NCBI GenBank assembly: GCA_049323615.1
Contig: JBMOPD010000007.1
Coordinates: 1-64,000, forward strand
Reading direction: 5' to 3'
DNA from: JBMOPD01 sp049323615
GTDB taxonomy: Bacteria > Bacillota > Desulfotomaculia > Desulfotomaculales > Desulfocucumaceae
DNA length: 64,000 nucleotides
The notes beneath the pieces were generated by a model. It made no database searches. It saw only the letters and a list, made by a program, of their open reading frames with translations, and had not been told where the DNA came from. Positions 16,767 through 25,185 of the stretch are shown here, one piece after another (the stretch's first letter is position 1; the number at the start of each line of letters is the position of its first letter). A program made the position numbers and the translations under genes.

Positions 16767-16808
16767 AATACGACCATCCTTTACTGGATGCAATCCGACA
16801 TCTTACAT

Positions 16809-17417
16809 CTAACTTCCTAATTTCGACAGGTGCCTGAGGGCATGGCGCACCAGTTCGGCCAGGGACGCCCCGCCTTCCAGTTCCTTGGCGGCCCTGCCCA
16901 CCGCCAGGGCCGCCTGGGGCGCTCCAAAACCAAGGGAAACCAGGGCTTCCACGGCATCCCGGGTTTCCCCATCCTGGCCCCCGGCCGCCATGGCCGGATC
17001 GCCCGGGTATTCTTCAGCCCTGAACTTGTCCTTTAACTCCAGGATTATCCTCTGGGCGCTTTTTTTGCCGATGCCGGGAGCCCGGGTCAGCAGGCCGGTG
17101 TTTTCCTCCCTCACGGCTACCACCAGGCTGCGCGGGGTGATTACGGACAGCAAACTGAGGGCCCCCCTGGGGCCCACCCCGTTTACATTGAGCAGCAGGC
17201 GGAAAATTTCCAGGGCCTCCACTGTATCAAAGCCGTAGAGGTTGACGCCGTCCTCACGAACCAGCATAAGCGTGTGCAGCGTCACCTCCCGGCCGGGGGA
17301 GGGCAGGCCGGACAGCGCGGAAAGGGGCACCTGGACCAGATAGCCCACCCCGTTGACATCCACAATGACACTGTCCCCGTTTACAGAATGGAGGATTCCC
17401 TTTAAAAAAGCGATCAT
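16809..17417 (-). CDS. ruvA: Holliday junction protein RuvA
   Basis: This 202-residue protein forms the tetramer that holds the four-way junction. The N-terminal OB fold starts MIAFLKGILHSVNGDSVIVD, helix-hairpin-helix motifs include LLNVNGVGPRGALSLLS and RAPGIGKKSAQRIILELKDK, and the mobile C-terminal domain III contacts RuvB. ATG 17417 overlaps the ruvC stop by four bases and has GGAGG nine bases upstream. Confidence 0.96.
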   Translation of the reverse strand: MIAFLKGILHSVNGDSVIVDVNGVGYLVQVPLSALSGLPSPGREVTLHTLMLVREDGVNLYGFDTVEALEIFRLLLNVNGVGPRGALSLLSVITPRSLVVAVREENTGLLTRAPGIGKKSAQRIILELKDKFRAEEYPGDPAMAAGGQDGETRDAVEALVSLGFGAPQAALAVGRAAKELEGGASLAELVRHALRHLSKLGS

Positions 17418-17905
17418 CTTCGCAGCGCCTCCGTTCCGGACCATCTGAAGGCATGGCATACGGCAACGGCCAGGGCGTCCGCCACATCGTCGGGACCGGG
17501 ATTTTCCTTAAGACCGAGGATAGCCCTGACCATGAACTGTACCTGTTCCTTGGCCGCCCTGCCGTGTCCCACCACCGCCTGCTTTACCTGCAGGGGTGTG
17601 TATTCAAACACCGGTATCCCGGACTGCACCGCCGCCAGCATGGCCACTCCCCTGGCATGTCCTACAGCCAGCGCCGTTTTGGAGTTTTTATTAAAAAACA
17701 GCTCCTCAATGGCGAAGTGGTCCGGACGGTGCTCTTTTATTATGCCTGTAAGGTTCCTGTAAAGCACACCCAGCCGGCCGGGCAGGTCCATCTGCGAGTC
17801 GGTCCTGACGGCCCCGTAATCATAGATGCGGAAGCTCCCCCCCGAATACCCGATCACGCTGTAGCCCGTAATTGCGGTGCCGGGGTCGATCCCCATTATT
17901 CTCAA
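17414..17905 (-). CDS. ruvC: Holliday junction resolvase RuvC
   Basis: This 163-residue endonuclease cuts Holliday junctions symmetrically. The acidic active-site residues are visible: Asp in MGIDPGTAITGY (residue 7), Glu in AIEELFFNKNSKTA (about 68), and the terminal DDVADALAVAVCH (about 143). Full length. It opens the ruvCAB operon, 82 bases after the bofC-like gene. Confidence 0.96.
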   Translation of the reverse strand: MRIMGIDPGTAITGYSVIGYSGGSFRIYDYGAVRTDSQMDLPGRLGVLYRNLTGIIKEHRPDHFAIEELFFNKNSKTALAVGHARGVAMLAAVQSGIPVFEYTPLQVKQAVVGHGRAAKEQVQFMVRAILGLKENPGPDDVADALAVAVCHAFRWSGTEALRR

Positions 17906-17987
17906 ACATTTTCAACTCCAGTTGACGGATTAATTAAAAAGTAAATTCTTTGACCGGCGCCCAATCTCCTTCCTCCGCCCTAAAAAC

Positions 17988-18611
17988 CTATTCCCCGGTT
18001 ATCTCGTCAAGGTTTTCCAGGGCGCTGTTCAACGCGGTTTCGTCTATAAATTCAAGTTCCGACCTTAAAGCGGACTTTTCCTGAGCCGTCAGCCGGTGGT
18101 ATTCCGCGGCTTTCTGCAGCTTTTCCCGCAGGGCCGGGGGCAAATTCCCCACCTTTTTCTTCCCTTCCACCCGCAAAAGCCTCTGGTCGAAGCCCAGGGG
18201 CCCCTGGTATACCGCCAGCCTGTCCCTGTATATGCCCAGGTGGCGGTAGAGGCTGTGCTCCCCGCAAAAACCGTTAACATTTTTTCTCAAGACAACCAGC
18301 TTTTCATTCTTTATTTCCACGGTCCAGCCGTCTTTTTCCGGGTACTTGCCGCCCAGGGCCTTTAAATCCCTGCCCAGCATGTCGGCCGGCGCCGGCCCCT
18401 GGTAGACAAGTTCAACGTCCCCGCAGAGGTAACAGTTTTCTTCCCGCAGAATTGCCCCCGGAGAAATCCCCTTCACGCCGTCCTGCCCGAAAACAGAAAA
18501 CACCGGCCTGGCCATGGGGCCGGCCATTAATCCGGTACCCAGGAAAACCCCCAGCGCCACGGCTATGGTGAGCATAATCCCTGTCATAAACAGCCAGATT
18601 CTTTTCAACAT
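17988..18611 (-). CDS. bofC: BofC-like forespore regulator
   Basis: This 207-residue exported protein resembles BofC, which acts in the intermembrane space of the developing spore on the SpoIVB signalling protease. A membrane anchor covers about residues 6-30. The C-terminal BofC domain is recognised from YRHLGIYRDRLAVYQGP (about 122). Cysteines in ENCYLCGDVE could form a disulfide. Its place directly upstream of ruvCAB matches the bofC-ruvA-ruvB neighbourhood of Bacillus subtilis, which supports the call. Confidence 0.75.
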   Translation of the reverse strand: MLKRIWLFMTGIMLTIAVALGVFLGTGLMAGPMARPVFSVFGQDGVKGISPGAILREENCYLCGDVELVYQGPAPADMLGRDLKALGGKYPEKDGWTVEIKNEKLVVLRKNVNGFCGEHSLYRHLGIYRDRLAVYQGPLGFDQRLLRVEGKKKVGNLPPALREKLQKAAEYHRLTAQEKSALRSELEFIDETALNSALENLDEITGE

Positions 18612-18680
18612 ATTGTAAACCCCGCCATTTTTTACATATTATTTCCAGGTAATATGATTGTTAAACCCGGCTGCACGCGG

Positions 18681-18712
18681 ACAAAAAAAAACGCCTTCAA
18701 GGCGGTTTTTTA
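18681..18712. terminator. Bidirectional rho-independent terminator after yebC
   Basis: ACGCCTT-CA-AGGCGGT is flanked by A9 on the left and T6 on the right, so it can act in both directions. On the minus strand it ends the yebC transcript about 95 bases past the stop. Confidence 0.75.
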
Positions 18713-18803
18713 TTGTTCATGGATTTTATGGTCCGGAAACCAAACAAAACAAAAGCAGGATATGATTAAACATATCCCGCCGGTTTCGATGACTAAAAAA
18801 TAC

Positions 18804-19529
18804 TTACTCCATTTCAAAGTTGGTGTATACTTCCTCCACCTCGTCAAGCTCTTCCAGGCCGTCCAGAAGTTTCATCATTTGTTCGGCCTGCACCCCTTCA
18901 ATTTTTACCGTAGACTTGGGAATCATTGAAATCTGGGCTTCGGCCGGCTTGATGCCCCTCCCTTCCAGATCATCCCTTACCTCTTCAAAGCTATCCGGGT
19001 CGGTCAGTATTTCAAACACGTCCTCCTCGGACCTTACATCCTCCGCCCCGGCGTCAAGGGCCGCCATCAAAAGATCGTCCTCATTCACTCCGGCTTCCTT
19101 ATCCACCACAATCAGGCCTTTTTTTTCAAACATCCAGGAAACACAGCCGGTTTCCCCGAGGTTGCCGCCGTTTTTGGAAAACAGGTGCCTGATCTCACCG
19201 GCGGTGCGGTTGCGGTTGTCGGTCAAAAGCTCAATCATTACGGCCACACCGCCCGGCCCGTACCCTTCGTAGACTATTTCCTCGTAGTTACCGCCGCCCA
19301 GTTCCCCGGTCCCCTTCATTATCGACCTCTGAATGTTGTCATTGGGCACGTTGGCCTCCTTGGCCTTGGCAATGGCGTTTTTAAGCCTCAGGTTTTTGTC
19401 CGGGTCTCCGCCGCCCTGCTTGGCAGCCAGTATTATCTCCTTGCTCAGCTGAGTGAATAACCTGCCCCTGGCGGCGTCCACCTTGGCCTTTTTTCTTTTT
19501 ATAGTGGCCCACTTGGAGTGTCCTGACAT
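18804..19529 (-). CDS. yebC: YebC/PmpR-family translation or transcription factor
   Basis: This 241-residue protein of the conserved YebC family is described variously as a DNA-binding regulator and as a ribosome helper at proline-rich stretches. The start MSGHSKWATIKRKKAKVDAA and the GYGPGGVAVMIELLTDNRNR motif (about residue 110) are diagnostic, and the protein is full length. It is monocistronic, with its own terminator, upstream of bofC-ruvCAB. Confidence 0.95.
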   Translation of the reverse strand: MSGHSKWATIKRKKAKVDAARGRLFTQLSKEIILAAKQGGGDPDKNLRLKNAIAKAKEANVPNDNIQRSIMKGTGELGGGNYEEIVYEGYGPGGVAVMIELLTDNRNRTAGEIRHLFSKNGGNLGETGCVSWMFEKKGLIVVDKEAGVNEDDLLMAALDAGAEDVRSEEDVFEILTDPDSFEEVRDDLEGRGIKPAEAQISMIPKSTVKIEGVQAEQMMKLLDGLEELDEVEEVYTNFEME

Positions 19530-19626
19530 GGTTTCATCCCCTTCCTACCGCAACTCCAATATTTTAACACATCGAAAAAAAAGCGCAAAGAAACAAACGT
19601 TTCCCGCCCGTTGGTCCGGCCGGAAG

Positions 19627-21072
19627 CTAATTCCGCCAGAATTTGGAGGAAAGTATAACCATAACAGTGTATATTTCCAGCCTGCCGATAAGCATGCACA
19701 GGGTCAGCACCGCCTTGGCGGCCGCCGGCATGGCAAAGTAGTTGGTCATGGGCCCCACCAGGCCCAGGCCCGGGCCCACATTGCCCAGGGTGGCGAATAC
19801 GGCGGACACCGCACTGATCAGGTCAACACCCAGCATTGTCACAAACAGGATTGAAGCCCCAAGGATGAGGATATACATGTAGAAAAAGGTCTGCACATTA
19901 TCCAGCACCTCCTGGGAAACTATATCCTTACCCATCCGGATGGGTATCACCGCCTGGGGGTGAAGGAGTTTCATGAACTGGCGGGATATCCCCTTGAACA
20001 TGATTAAAATCCTGGAGACCTTTATGGCCCCCCCGGTGGAGCCGGCACACCCCCCCACCAGCATGAGGATGAGAAGCAGGGCCTTGCTCATCGACGGCCA
20101 CTGGTCGAAATTGGCGGTGGCAAACCCGGTGGTGGTCATGATGGAGGCAACCTGGAACAGCGATTCCCTGACCGCCCTGCCGACCCCGTAATCCATGCTG
20201 TCAGCCAGGTTGAAGGCAATAAGGGATGTGGATATTAAAATAATGCCAACATACAGGCGGGTCTCGGGGTCTTTCAGGACCGGCCTGAAATCTCCCCGCA
20301 GGCTGAAGTAGTGCAGTGCAAAGTTCATGCCGCAGATGATCATAAAAAATATAATTATGGCCTCAATCAGCACACTGTTATATGCCGCTATGCTGGCGTT
20401 ATAACTGGAAAAGCCCCCGGTGGCCACCGTTCCGAAGGTATGGATAAAGGAGTCAAACCAGTTCATTCCGGCCAGCTTCAGCAGTACTATTTCGGATACG
20501 GTGATAAAAACATATACTTTGTACAGCTCCCGGGAAGTCTGGGCTATCCTGGGCAATACCTTGCTTTTTGTCGGCCCGGGCACCTCGGCCTTGAACATCT
20601 GCAGGCCGGCAATCTTCAGGGACGGTATGAGGGCCACGGTGAGGACAATGATCCCCATGCCCCCCAGCCAGTGGGTGAGGCTGCGCCAGAATAGAATCCC
20701 CCGTGACAGTATTTCCACGTCGGTAATTACCGACGCCCCGGTGGTGGTGAAGCCGGACATGGTTTCAAAGTATGCGTCCACGGGACTCGGCAGCACACCG
20801 GACAGAAGGTAGGGAAGGCTGCCGAATCCGGCCAGCAGCACCCAGCCGAAGGCGGCAATGGCAAACCCCTCCCGGTACCCCACATTGCCCCCGCTCCCGA
20901 CCCCCCGCACGGCCAGGAAGCCTCCCACAAAGGCGGTGACAATGATACTGATCAGAAAGGCCAGCCATTCGTCCTCATTGAAATAAAAGGCCAGCAAAAG
21001 AGAAGGGACCATGGCGCCCGCTTCACAGAGCAGAACCAGTCCCAGGGCCCTTAAGATAAGTTTTTTATTCAA
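19627..21072 (-). CDS. trkH: TrkH-family potassium uptake channel subunit
   Basis: This 481-residue membrane protein forms the ion pathway of a Trk/Ktr system. It has about ten hydrophobic segments and the four selectivity-loop repeats of the family, for example GFTTTGASV (about residue 110), GFSSYNAS (about 222) and GFATANFDQWP (about 317). TTG 21072 overlaps the trkA stop by four bases, so the two subunits are translationally coupled. Confidence 0.93.
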   Translation of the reverse strand: MNKKLILRALGLVLLCEAGAMVPSLLLAFYFNEDEWLAFLISIIVTAFVGGFLAVRGVGSGGNVGYREGFAIAAFGWVLLAGFGSLPYLLSGVLPSPVDAYFETMSGFTTTGASVITDVEILSRGILFWRSLTHWLGGMGIIVLTVALIPSLKIAGLQMFKAEVPGPTKSKVLPRIAQTSRELYKVYVFITVSEIVLLKLAGMNWFDSFIHTFGTVATGGFSSYNASIAAYNSVLIEAIIIFFMIICGMNFALHYFSLRGDFRPVLKDPETRLYVGIILISTSLIAFNLADSMDYGVGRAVRESLFQVASIMTTTGFATANFDQWPSMSKALLLILMLVGGCAGSTGGAIKVSRILIMFKGISRQFMKLLHPQAVIPIRMGKDIVSQEVLDNVQTFFYMYILILGASILFVTMLGVDLISAVSAVFATLGNVGPGLGLVGPMTNYFAMPAAAKAVLTLCMLIGRLEIYTVMVILSSKFWRN

Positions 21073-22418
21073 CTACCTTCCCCCTGGCTGCAAAGAGCTT
21101 CCACAGTATGAACCACATGTCCCAGGGCAAATACCACCAGGCGGTCCCCGGCCTGTATCACATCATTGCCTTTAGGTATGATTGCCTTGTCACCCCTGCT
21201 GATGGCCCCGATAATGACACCCTTGGGCAGTCCGGAAGAATGCAGCGGCCTGCCTGCGATCCTGCTGCCGGGCTGGGCAATCAGCTCCAGCACCTCGGCC
21301 TGCTCATTCAGGAGCAGTACCAGGGAGAGCAGCCTGCCTCCCCTGATAAAACGCAGTATATCACTGATGGTAATCAGCCGCGGGCTGATGGCCGCATCCA
21401 CGCCGAGCCTTTCCACCAGGGGCGCGTAGCTGGGCCGGCTCACCTTGGCAATGACCCTTTTGGCCCCCAGCTGCTTGGCCAGCAGGGCCATCAGCAGGTT
21501 CTCCTCGTCAAAGCCGGTTACCGCCACAAAGGCGTCGGTTTCGTGGATGCCCTCCCTTTTCAGCAGGTCCACGTCGGTGCCGTCACCCTTCAGTATCAAA
21601 ACGTCGTCTAACCGGTTAGCCAGTTCCTGACACCTTTCCATGTTCTGCTCGATAATCTTTACCTTCATGCCGGTCCTGCTCAATTTTTCGGCCAGGTACA
21701 GGCCAATCCTGCCACCGCCCATGATCAGCACGTTCTGCACCCGCTGGCGCCTTCTTTTAAACTTGGCGCAGACCTTGTTGATGGACTCGGCATTTCCCAG
21801 CACGTAAAGGGTGTCGTTGGGCTTAATGCAGTCATTCCCGCCGGGGATGATCATCTCCCCCCGCCGGGAAATGCCCACGATCAGGCAGGACTTCGGTATC
21901 TCTATATCCTGTATCCTTTTATTGGCAAACTGCTTGTTTGATTCATCCACCGTCAGCTCGGCCATCTGGACCCTGCCATTGGCGAAATGCTCGGTGTGAA
22001 CCGGAAGGTTGAGGGTCAAGAGCCTGGAAATCTCCTGGGAGGCGGCATAATCCGGGTTGATCACCAGGTCGATGCCCAGGTCCTCCTTGGAAATAATCAG
22101 GTCACGGACGTAGTCCGGGTCCCTGATCCGGGCAATGGTCCTGGCCACGCCCACTCTTTTGGCAGTCATGCATGAAATCATATTTATTTCATCACTGTCG
22201 GTGACTGAAACCAGAAGATCGCTGTCACTGAGGCCGGTGTCCCTTAAAAGCTGGGAACTGGAGCCATTTCCCTTGACGGTCAGAACGTCAAGGGTTTCCC
22301 GTATCTTAGCCAGCTGTGCCTCATTACGGTCGATCACAATGATGTCATGGCCCTCTTCGGAAAGCCTGTGGGCTATTTCAGTGCCCACCTTGCCCGCCCC
22401 GATAATTGTTATCTTCAC
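21069..22418 (-). CDS. trkA: Trk system potassium uptake regulator TrkA
   Basis: This 449-residue peripheral protein gates TrkH in response to NAD(H) or nucleotides. It has two tandem RCK units, each a Rossmann RCK_N domain plus an RCK_C domain: the first begins MKITIIGAGKVGTEIAHRL and the second near VLIMGGGRIGLYLAEKL (about residue 230). GTG 22418 is preferred; an in-frame TTG two codons earlier is possible. It lies upstream of trkH. No c-di-AMP riboswitch is recognisable in the unusual leader region. Confidence 0.93.
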   Translation of the reverse strand: MKITIIGAGKVGTEIAHRLSEEGHDIIVIDRNEAQLAKIRETLDVLTVKGNGSSSQLLRDTGLSDSDLLVSVTDSDEINMISCMTAKRVGVARTIARIRDPDYVRDLIISKEDLGIDLVINPDYAASQEISRLLTLNLPVHTEHFANGRVQMAELTVDESNKQFANKRIQDIEIPKSCLIVGISRRGEMIIPGGNDCIKPNDTLYVLGNAESINKVCAKFKRRRQRVQNVLIMGGGRIGLYLAEKLSRTGMKVKIIEQNMERCQELANRLDDVLILKGDGTDVDLLKREGIHETDAFVAVTGFDEENLLMALLAKQLGAKRVIAKVSRPSYAPLVERLGVDAAISPRLITISDILRFIRGGRLLSLVLLLNEQAEVLELIAQPGSRIAGRPLHSSGLPKGVIIGAISRGDKAIIPKGNDVIQAGDRLVVFALGHVVHTVEALCSQGEGS

Positions 22419-22497
22419 TGCCAATCAACTCCGGCCGTCTTCCGATTGATATGTTCTCCTCAAAAAGTTACAACAAAGAAACGCATCAATCAAGTGT

Positions 22498-22558
22498 TTT
22501 TTTTTAGAGGAGGCCATAAAAAGAAACTCTCCTCTAAAAAGAGGAGAGTTTCTTTTTA
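22498..22558. terminator. Strong bidirectional terminator hairpin with a competing pairing partner
   Basis: Positions 22517-22534 and 22541-22558 form a perfect 18-bp stem with a 6-base loop. Its core is ACTCTCCTC/GAGGAGAGT and its outer arms are A-rich and T-rich, so it can terminate in either direction. The segment TTTTTAGAGGAG just beside it (22501-22512) can pair with the left arm plus loop instead, giving two mutually exclusive folds. It ends the hairpin mosaic on the minus strand and sits about 80 bases before trkA. Confidence 0.65.
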
Positions 22559-22978
22559 CGAGCCCATAATGACCTACGCTACAGCTACCACGGATACCTG
22601 CATAGCCCACAATGACCTTTCGGCCATTATAGACCATTACGGCACCCGTAATAACCTTTGCTCGACTACTATGGCTACCTAGGAAGCCTGCAGCAATCTC
22701 TCGACTGCTGCAGACCTCAATTATCAATTAGGTGATATTTCCGGCAACCATAGTAATCTTAGCTCGACCGGTGAATATCCCTTACGACCCTGTAATAGTC
22801 TTTGGGACTATTACAGAGCCTGCCGGAACATTCACCGATCTTCCCGCCGGCTAATATCGAGCCATTATGACCCGATATTAACCTTTGGCCGACCATTACA
22901 GAGCCTTTTTAGACCCTGTAACAGTCTGGGCTCGGCCATTACGAACCCTACGATTGTAGTATTGACCGAGCCCGGAAT
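22559..22978. repeat. Hairpin-dense mosaic of short palindromes separated by GACC/GAGCC
   Basis: This 420-base non-coding stretch is built from 6-11-base inverted repeats with short spacers ending in ACC, GACC or GAGCC, such as ATTACGG-CAC-CCGTAAT and CTGCAGCA ... TGCTGCAG. Others are CTGTAATAGTC ... GACTATTACAG, TAATATCG ... CGATATTA, and GGGCTCGG ... CCGAGCCC enclosing CTAC-GATT-GTAG. Some pairs interlock in pseudoknot order (TTCCGGCA and CGGTGAAT arms). On the minus strand GGCTCTGTAAT and TTACAGGGTC each occur twice. No frame with a ribosome site is present. It may be a structured RNA ending at the adjacent terminator, or a cluster of small mobile palindromes. Confidence 0.7.
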
Positions 22979-23009
22979 AATTATTATTATTTTTTCCTGG
23001 AAAATATAG

Positions 23010-23336
23010 CTAGTCCTCAACCATCACCAAAAGCTTTTCATGAATGTGCAGGTTGAGCTGGCGCATCACGTTTCTCAGTGACTTGGGCTCGGTCAGCGTA
23101 AAACCGTCCTCCCAGCGCTCCAGCAGGTAGGAAATGAATTCCATGAAGCCGGTAGGCAGGGTCAGGGTGTAAAGCTCCCGGTAACGGTTGTTATTCTGTG
23201 GCTGGCAGCCCGTTCCCAAAGAATCCTTGTGAGTAAGCTTGAAATTTCCCAGCCGGTGATCTTCCCTGGTCCAGGAAAGAATACCGTCAACGGCGTGAAG
23301 CTCTTTTCCGCAAGTGTCACAAGTAAAAGTACCCAC
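23010..23336 (-). CDS. Unrecognised small protein with an N-terminal CxxC
   Basis: The protein has 108 residues if it starts at GTG 23336, which has GGGAGGAAT just upstream; an in-frame ATG at 23432 has no such support. It opens VGTFTCDTCGKELHAVDGIL, suggesting half of a zinc ribbon, with no second Cys pair seen. The rest is mixed helix and strand, including TGFMEFISYLLERWEDGF. I do not recognise the family. It lies alone between the hairpin mosaic and an SCP2 gene. Confidence 0.65.
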   Translation of the reverse strand: MGTFTCDTCGKELHAVDGILSWTREDHRLGNFKLTHKDSLGTGCQPQNNNRYRELYTLTLPTGFMEFISYLLERWEDGFTLTEPKSLRNVMRQLNLHIHEKLLVMVED

Positions 23337-23539
23337 CAAAATTCCTCCCTTATAAAATACGGGTATATTTTGAAAAGATCCGGACGGGTTTCTCGTTACT
23401 GTTCTTAATATATAATAATATAACTTTGCCACTACAAATAAAAATCCTTCAACAGGTAAAATATTATAGTTCCCTTCCGAAAAACATTCCCGGAGAACTG
23501 TTACTAAAACAATTGTATCACGAACTTTTTATCTCTGTT

Positions 23540-23578
23540 AAAAAAATTCACCCGGAGTTTTTCTCCGGGTGAATTTTT
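23540..23578 (-). terminator. Terminator after the SCP2 gene
   Basis: ATTCACCCGGAG-5 nt-CTCCGGGTGAAT is a 12-bp perfect stem followed by T-runs on both strands. It lies 18 bases past the SCP2 stop. Confidence 0.85.
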
Positions 23579-23595
23579 CCCCATGTCACAGATTT

Positions 23596-23919
23596 TTACT
23601 TGAGGAGGCTTTCCAGCTTCATGGCCAAAGACATATCGCCTTTAATTTTCAGTTTCCCGCTCATGAAGGCCATGGTCCCGTTCAGCTTGCCGTCGATCAT
23701 GTCCTTGAAGTCGGACGACGCCATGGTGATGGTGATGTTGGAGCTGTCGGCCACACCCTCGGCAACGCTGGGAGCCCCGTCATCAAGCTTGAAATAAAAG
23801 TTCATGGGATCGTCTCCGCCGATTTCAAACTGAAAGACTCCGTTTGTCCCCTTGTTCTTGGCCGCATTGTTCTGCAGCGCCGCGGTAATTCCCGCCACAA
23901 CTTCTTTCATTGAAGCCAT
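23596..23919 (-). CDS. SCP2 sterol-carrier-like protein
   Basis: This 107-residue single-domain protein has the SCP2 fold, which binds hydrophobic ligands such as acyl chains. Visible family features are FQFEIGGDDPMNFYFKLDDG in the first half and DFKDMIDGKLNGTMAFMSGK-LKIKGDMSLAMKLESLL at the C-terminus. ATG 23919 follows AAAGGAGGT directly, so the longer upstream frame is not used. It is a single-gene transcript with a strong terminator. The ligand is unknown; such proteins often accompany acyl-CoA metabolism. Confidence 0.88.
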   Translation of the reverse strand: MASMKEVVAGITAALQNNAAKNKGTNGVFQFEIGGDDPMNFYFKLDDGAPSVAEGVADSSNITITMASSDFKDMIDGKLNGTMAFMSGKLKIKGDMSLAMKLESLLK

Positions 23920-24081
23920 AAAATATACCTCCTTTATTTTTCTCCCGCCTCTTTCGCGGAATGTTTTATGTGTTAAATATTTTATTACTAATAGCATTTC
24001 GACGCCGTGGTAAAATTTCCTCCAAGGGTATGGCGTTAATTTACGAAACTTTTTCATTATTTTTTGACAGATTCCGTAAAA

Positions 24082-24816
24082 CTAGCCCGGCGGCCAGGAA
24101 CCGACCCGGACAGGGGTAAAATTCAGGTAGTCGGCGCTGGCCAGTTGAAAATTTATACCCCAGCACTTGTCCGGCAGGCGGTAGCGGCAGGCCCGGGCAT
24201 GGAGGTGGCCGTACACAACGGTATCCACCCCGTACTTTTTAAACAGATCGATAAACCCGCTGTATTCATTTTTTTCACTGGTGGGCATGAAATGCATGAT
24301 GGCGATTACCCTTTCGGCCTTGCCGGCGGCACATTTAAGCGAGTTCTCCAGCCTGATCAGTTCCCTGTTGTATATCTTCATGTCTTTTTCCTCAAAAAAG
24401 GCCCCGTTGGGACACAGCCAGCCCCTGGAACCGCAAATAGCCAGCCCGTCGAAAAAGACACAGTCGTTCTGAATCAGCCTGACATTGGGCGGCATTTTTT
24501 CCCTCACCCTGGATATACTCTGCCACCAGTAATCGTGGTTCCCCTGCACCGACACTATATTCCCCGGCAGCAGGCCCAGGTAATAAATGTCCGGTAAAGC
24601 CTCCTCAAGCCTCATGGCCCAGGAAATATCGCCCGGCAGGAGCACCAGGTCACCGGGGCGGACAATGCCCTTCCAGTTCTCATATATTCTGCGGGCATGA
24701 TCGGACCAGGCCCCGTCTATTTCCGACATGGGCTTGTATTCCCTGGCGCTCCACACAGGGGGGTCCGGGTTTTCACAAAAAGAAAGATGGAGGTCGCTGA
24801 TGGCGTATATATCCAT
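24082..24816 (-). CDS. Calcineurin-like metallophosphoesterase
   Basis: This cytoplasmic phosphoesterase of 244 residues has the complete dimetal site: DIYAISDLHLS (residues 2-12), LLPGDISWAM (about 63), QGNHDYWW (about 92), an IMHFMPTS His (about 175) and VYGHLHARA (about 205). ATG 24816 has GGGGGA upstream. The substrate is not evident. Similar proteins of about 230-250 residues are widespread in Clostridia. Confidence 0.9.
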   Translation of the reverse strand: MDIYAISDLHLSFCENPDPPVWSAREYKPMSEIDGAWSDHARRIYENWKGIVRPGDLVLLPGDISWAMRLEEALPDIYYLGLLPGNIVSVQGNHDYWWQSISRVREKMPPNVRLIQNDCVFFDGLAICGSRGWLCPNGAFFEEKDMKIYNRELIRLENSLKCAAGKAERVIAIMHFMPTSEKNEYSGFIDLFKKYGVDTVVYGHLHARACRYRLPDKCWGINFQLASADYLNFTPVRVGSWPPG

Positions 24817-24957
24817 GAAATCCCCCGGCAATAATGATCAACTAAAAGCCGTTCTTTATAGTATAGCAGTACAGCATCGTGCTGAAAACTTTTTAACGGC
24901 GCATAAAGGAATTATTGCCGCAGGTTTAGAAGTATATTTTTGTCGGGGGGTGAGGTA

Positions 24958-25149
24958 TTGAACGAATATAAACTTGTAATTGTGGTGGAAACCAGGGAGC
25001 ATGTGTATATCCGCATGTTTGTGAACAACTCCCTGGTCAATCCGGAAGGCCTCATCCGCTTAAAACATTCGGAACTGGATCAGCTCTTTAAGGACCTGTT
25101 TAAGGCTTCAAAGGGAAACTGCATAAAATGCCGCTGTGTAAACCCATAA
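24958..25149 (+). CDS. Small unrecognised protein
   Basis: This 63-residue frame starts at TTG 24958 with GGGGGTGAGG just upstream and ends right before a strong terminator, which supports its reality. It reads as a compact alpha/beta protein (YKLVIVVETREHVYIRMFVN) with a C-terminal CIKCRCVNP that could bind metal. The family is unknown. It is one of few plus-strand genes in this region and is divergent from the phosphoesterase. Confidence 0.6.
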   Translation: MNEYKLVIVVETREHVYIRMFVNNSLVNPEGLIRLKHSELDQLFKDLFKASKGNCIKCRCVNP

Positions 25150-25181
25150 AAAAACCCCGGATTTGTCCGGGATTTTTTAAG
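25150..25181. terminator. Bidirectional terminator between convergent genes
   Basis: CCCCGGA-TTTG-TCCGGGA is flanked by A6 and T6. It separates the small plus-strand gene from the convergent ferredoxin gene. Confidence 0.85.
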
Positions 25182-25185
25182 TCAC

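Noticed and set aside
10006..17969. Exact 16-mer CCGGCGCCCAATCTCC at 10006-10021 and 17954-17969
   Set aside because: One such shared 16-mer is about what chance allows in 64 kb, and the flanks do not align.
22559..22978. CRISPR array
   Set aside because: Repeats are imperfect, 10-20 bases long and palindromic, with no constant repeat plus unique spacer pattern and no cas genes.
22425..22990. c-di-AMP (ydaO-type) riboswitch before the potassium-uptake genes
   Set aside because: None of the conserved ydaO core sequences are visible; the stems are short independent palindromes.
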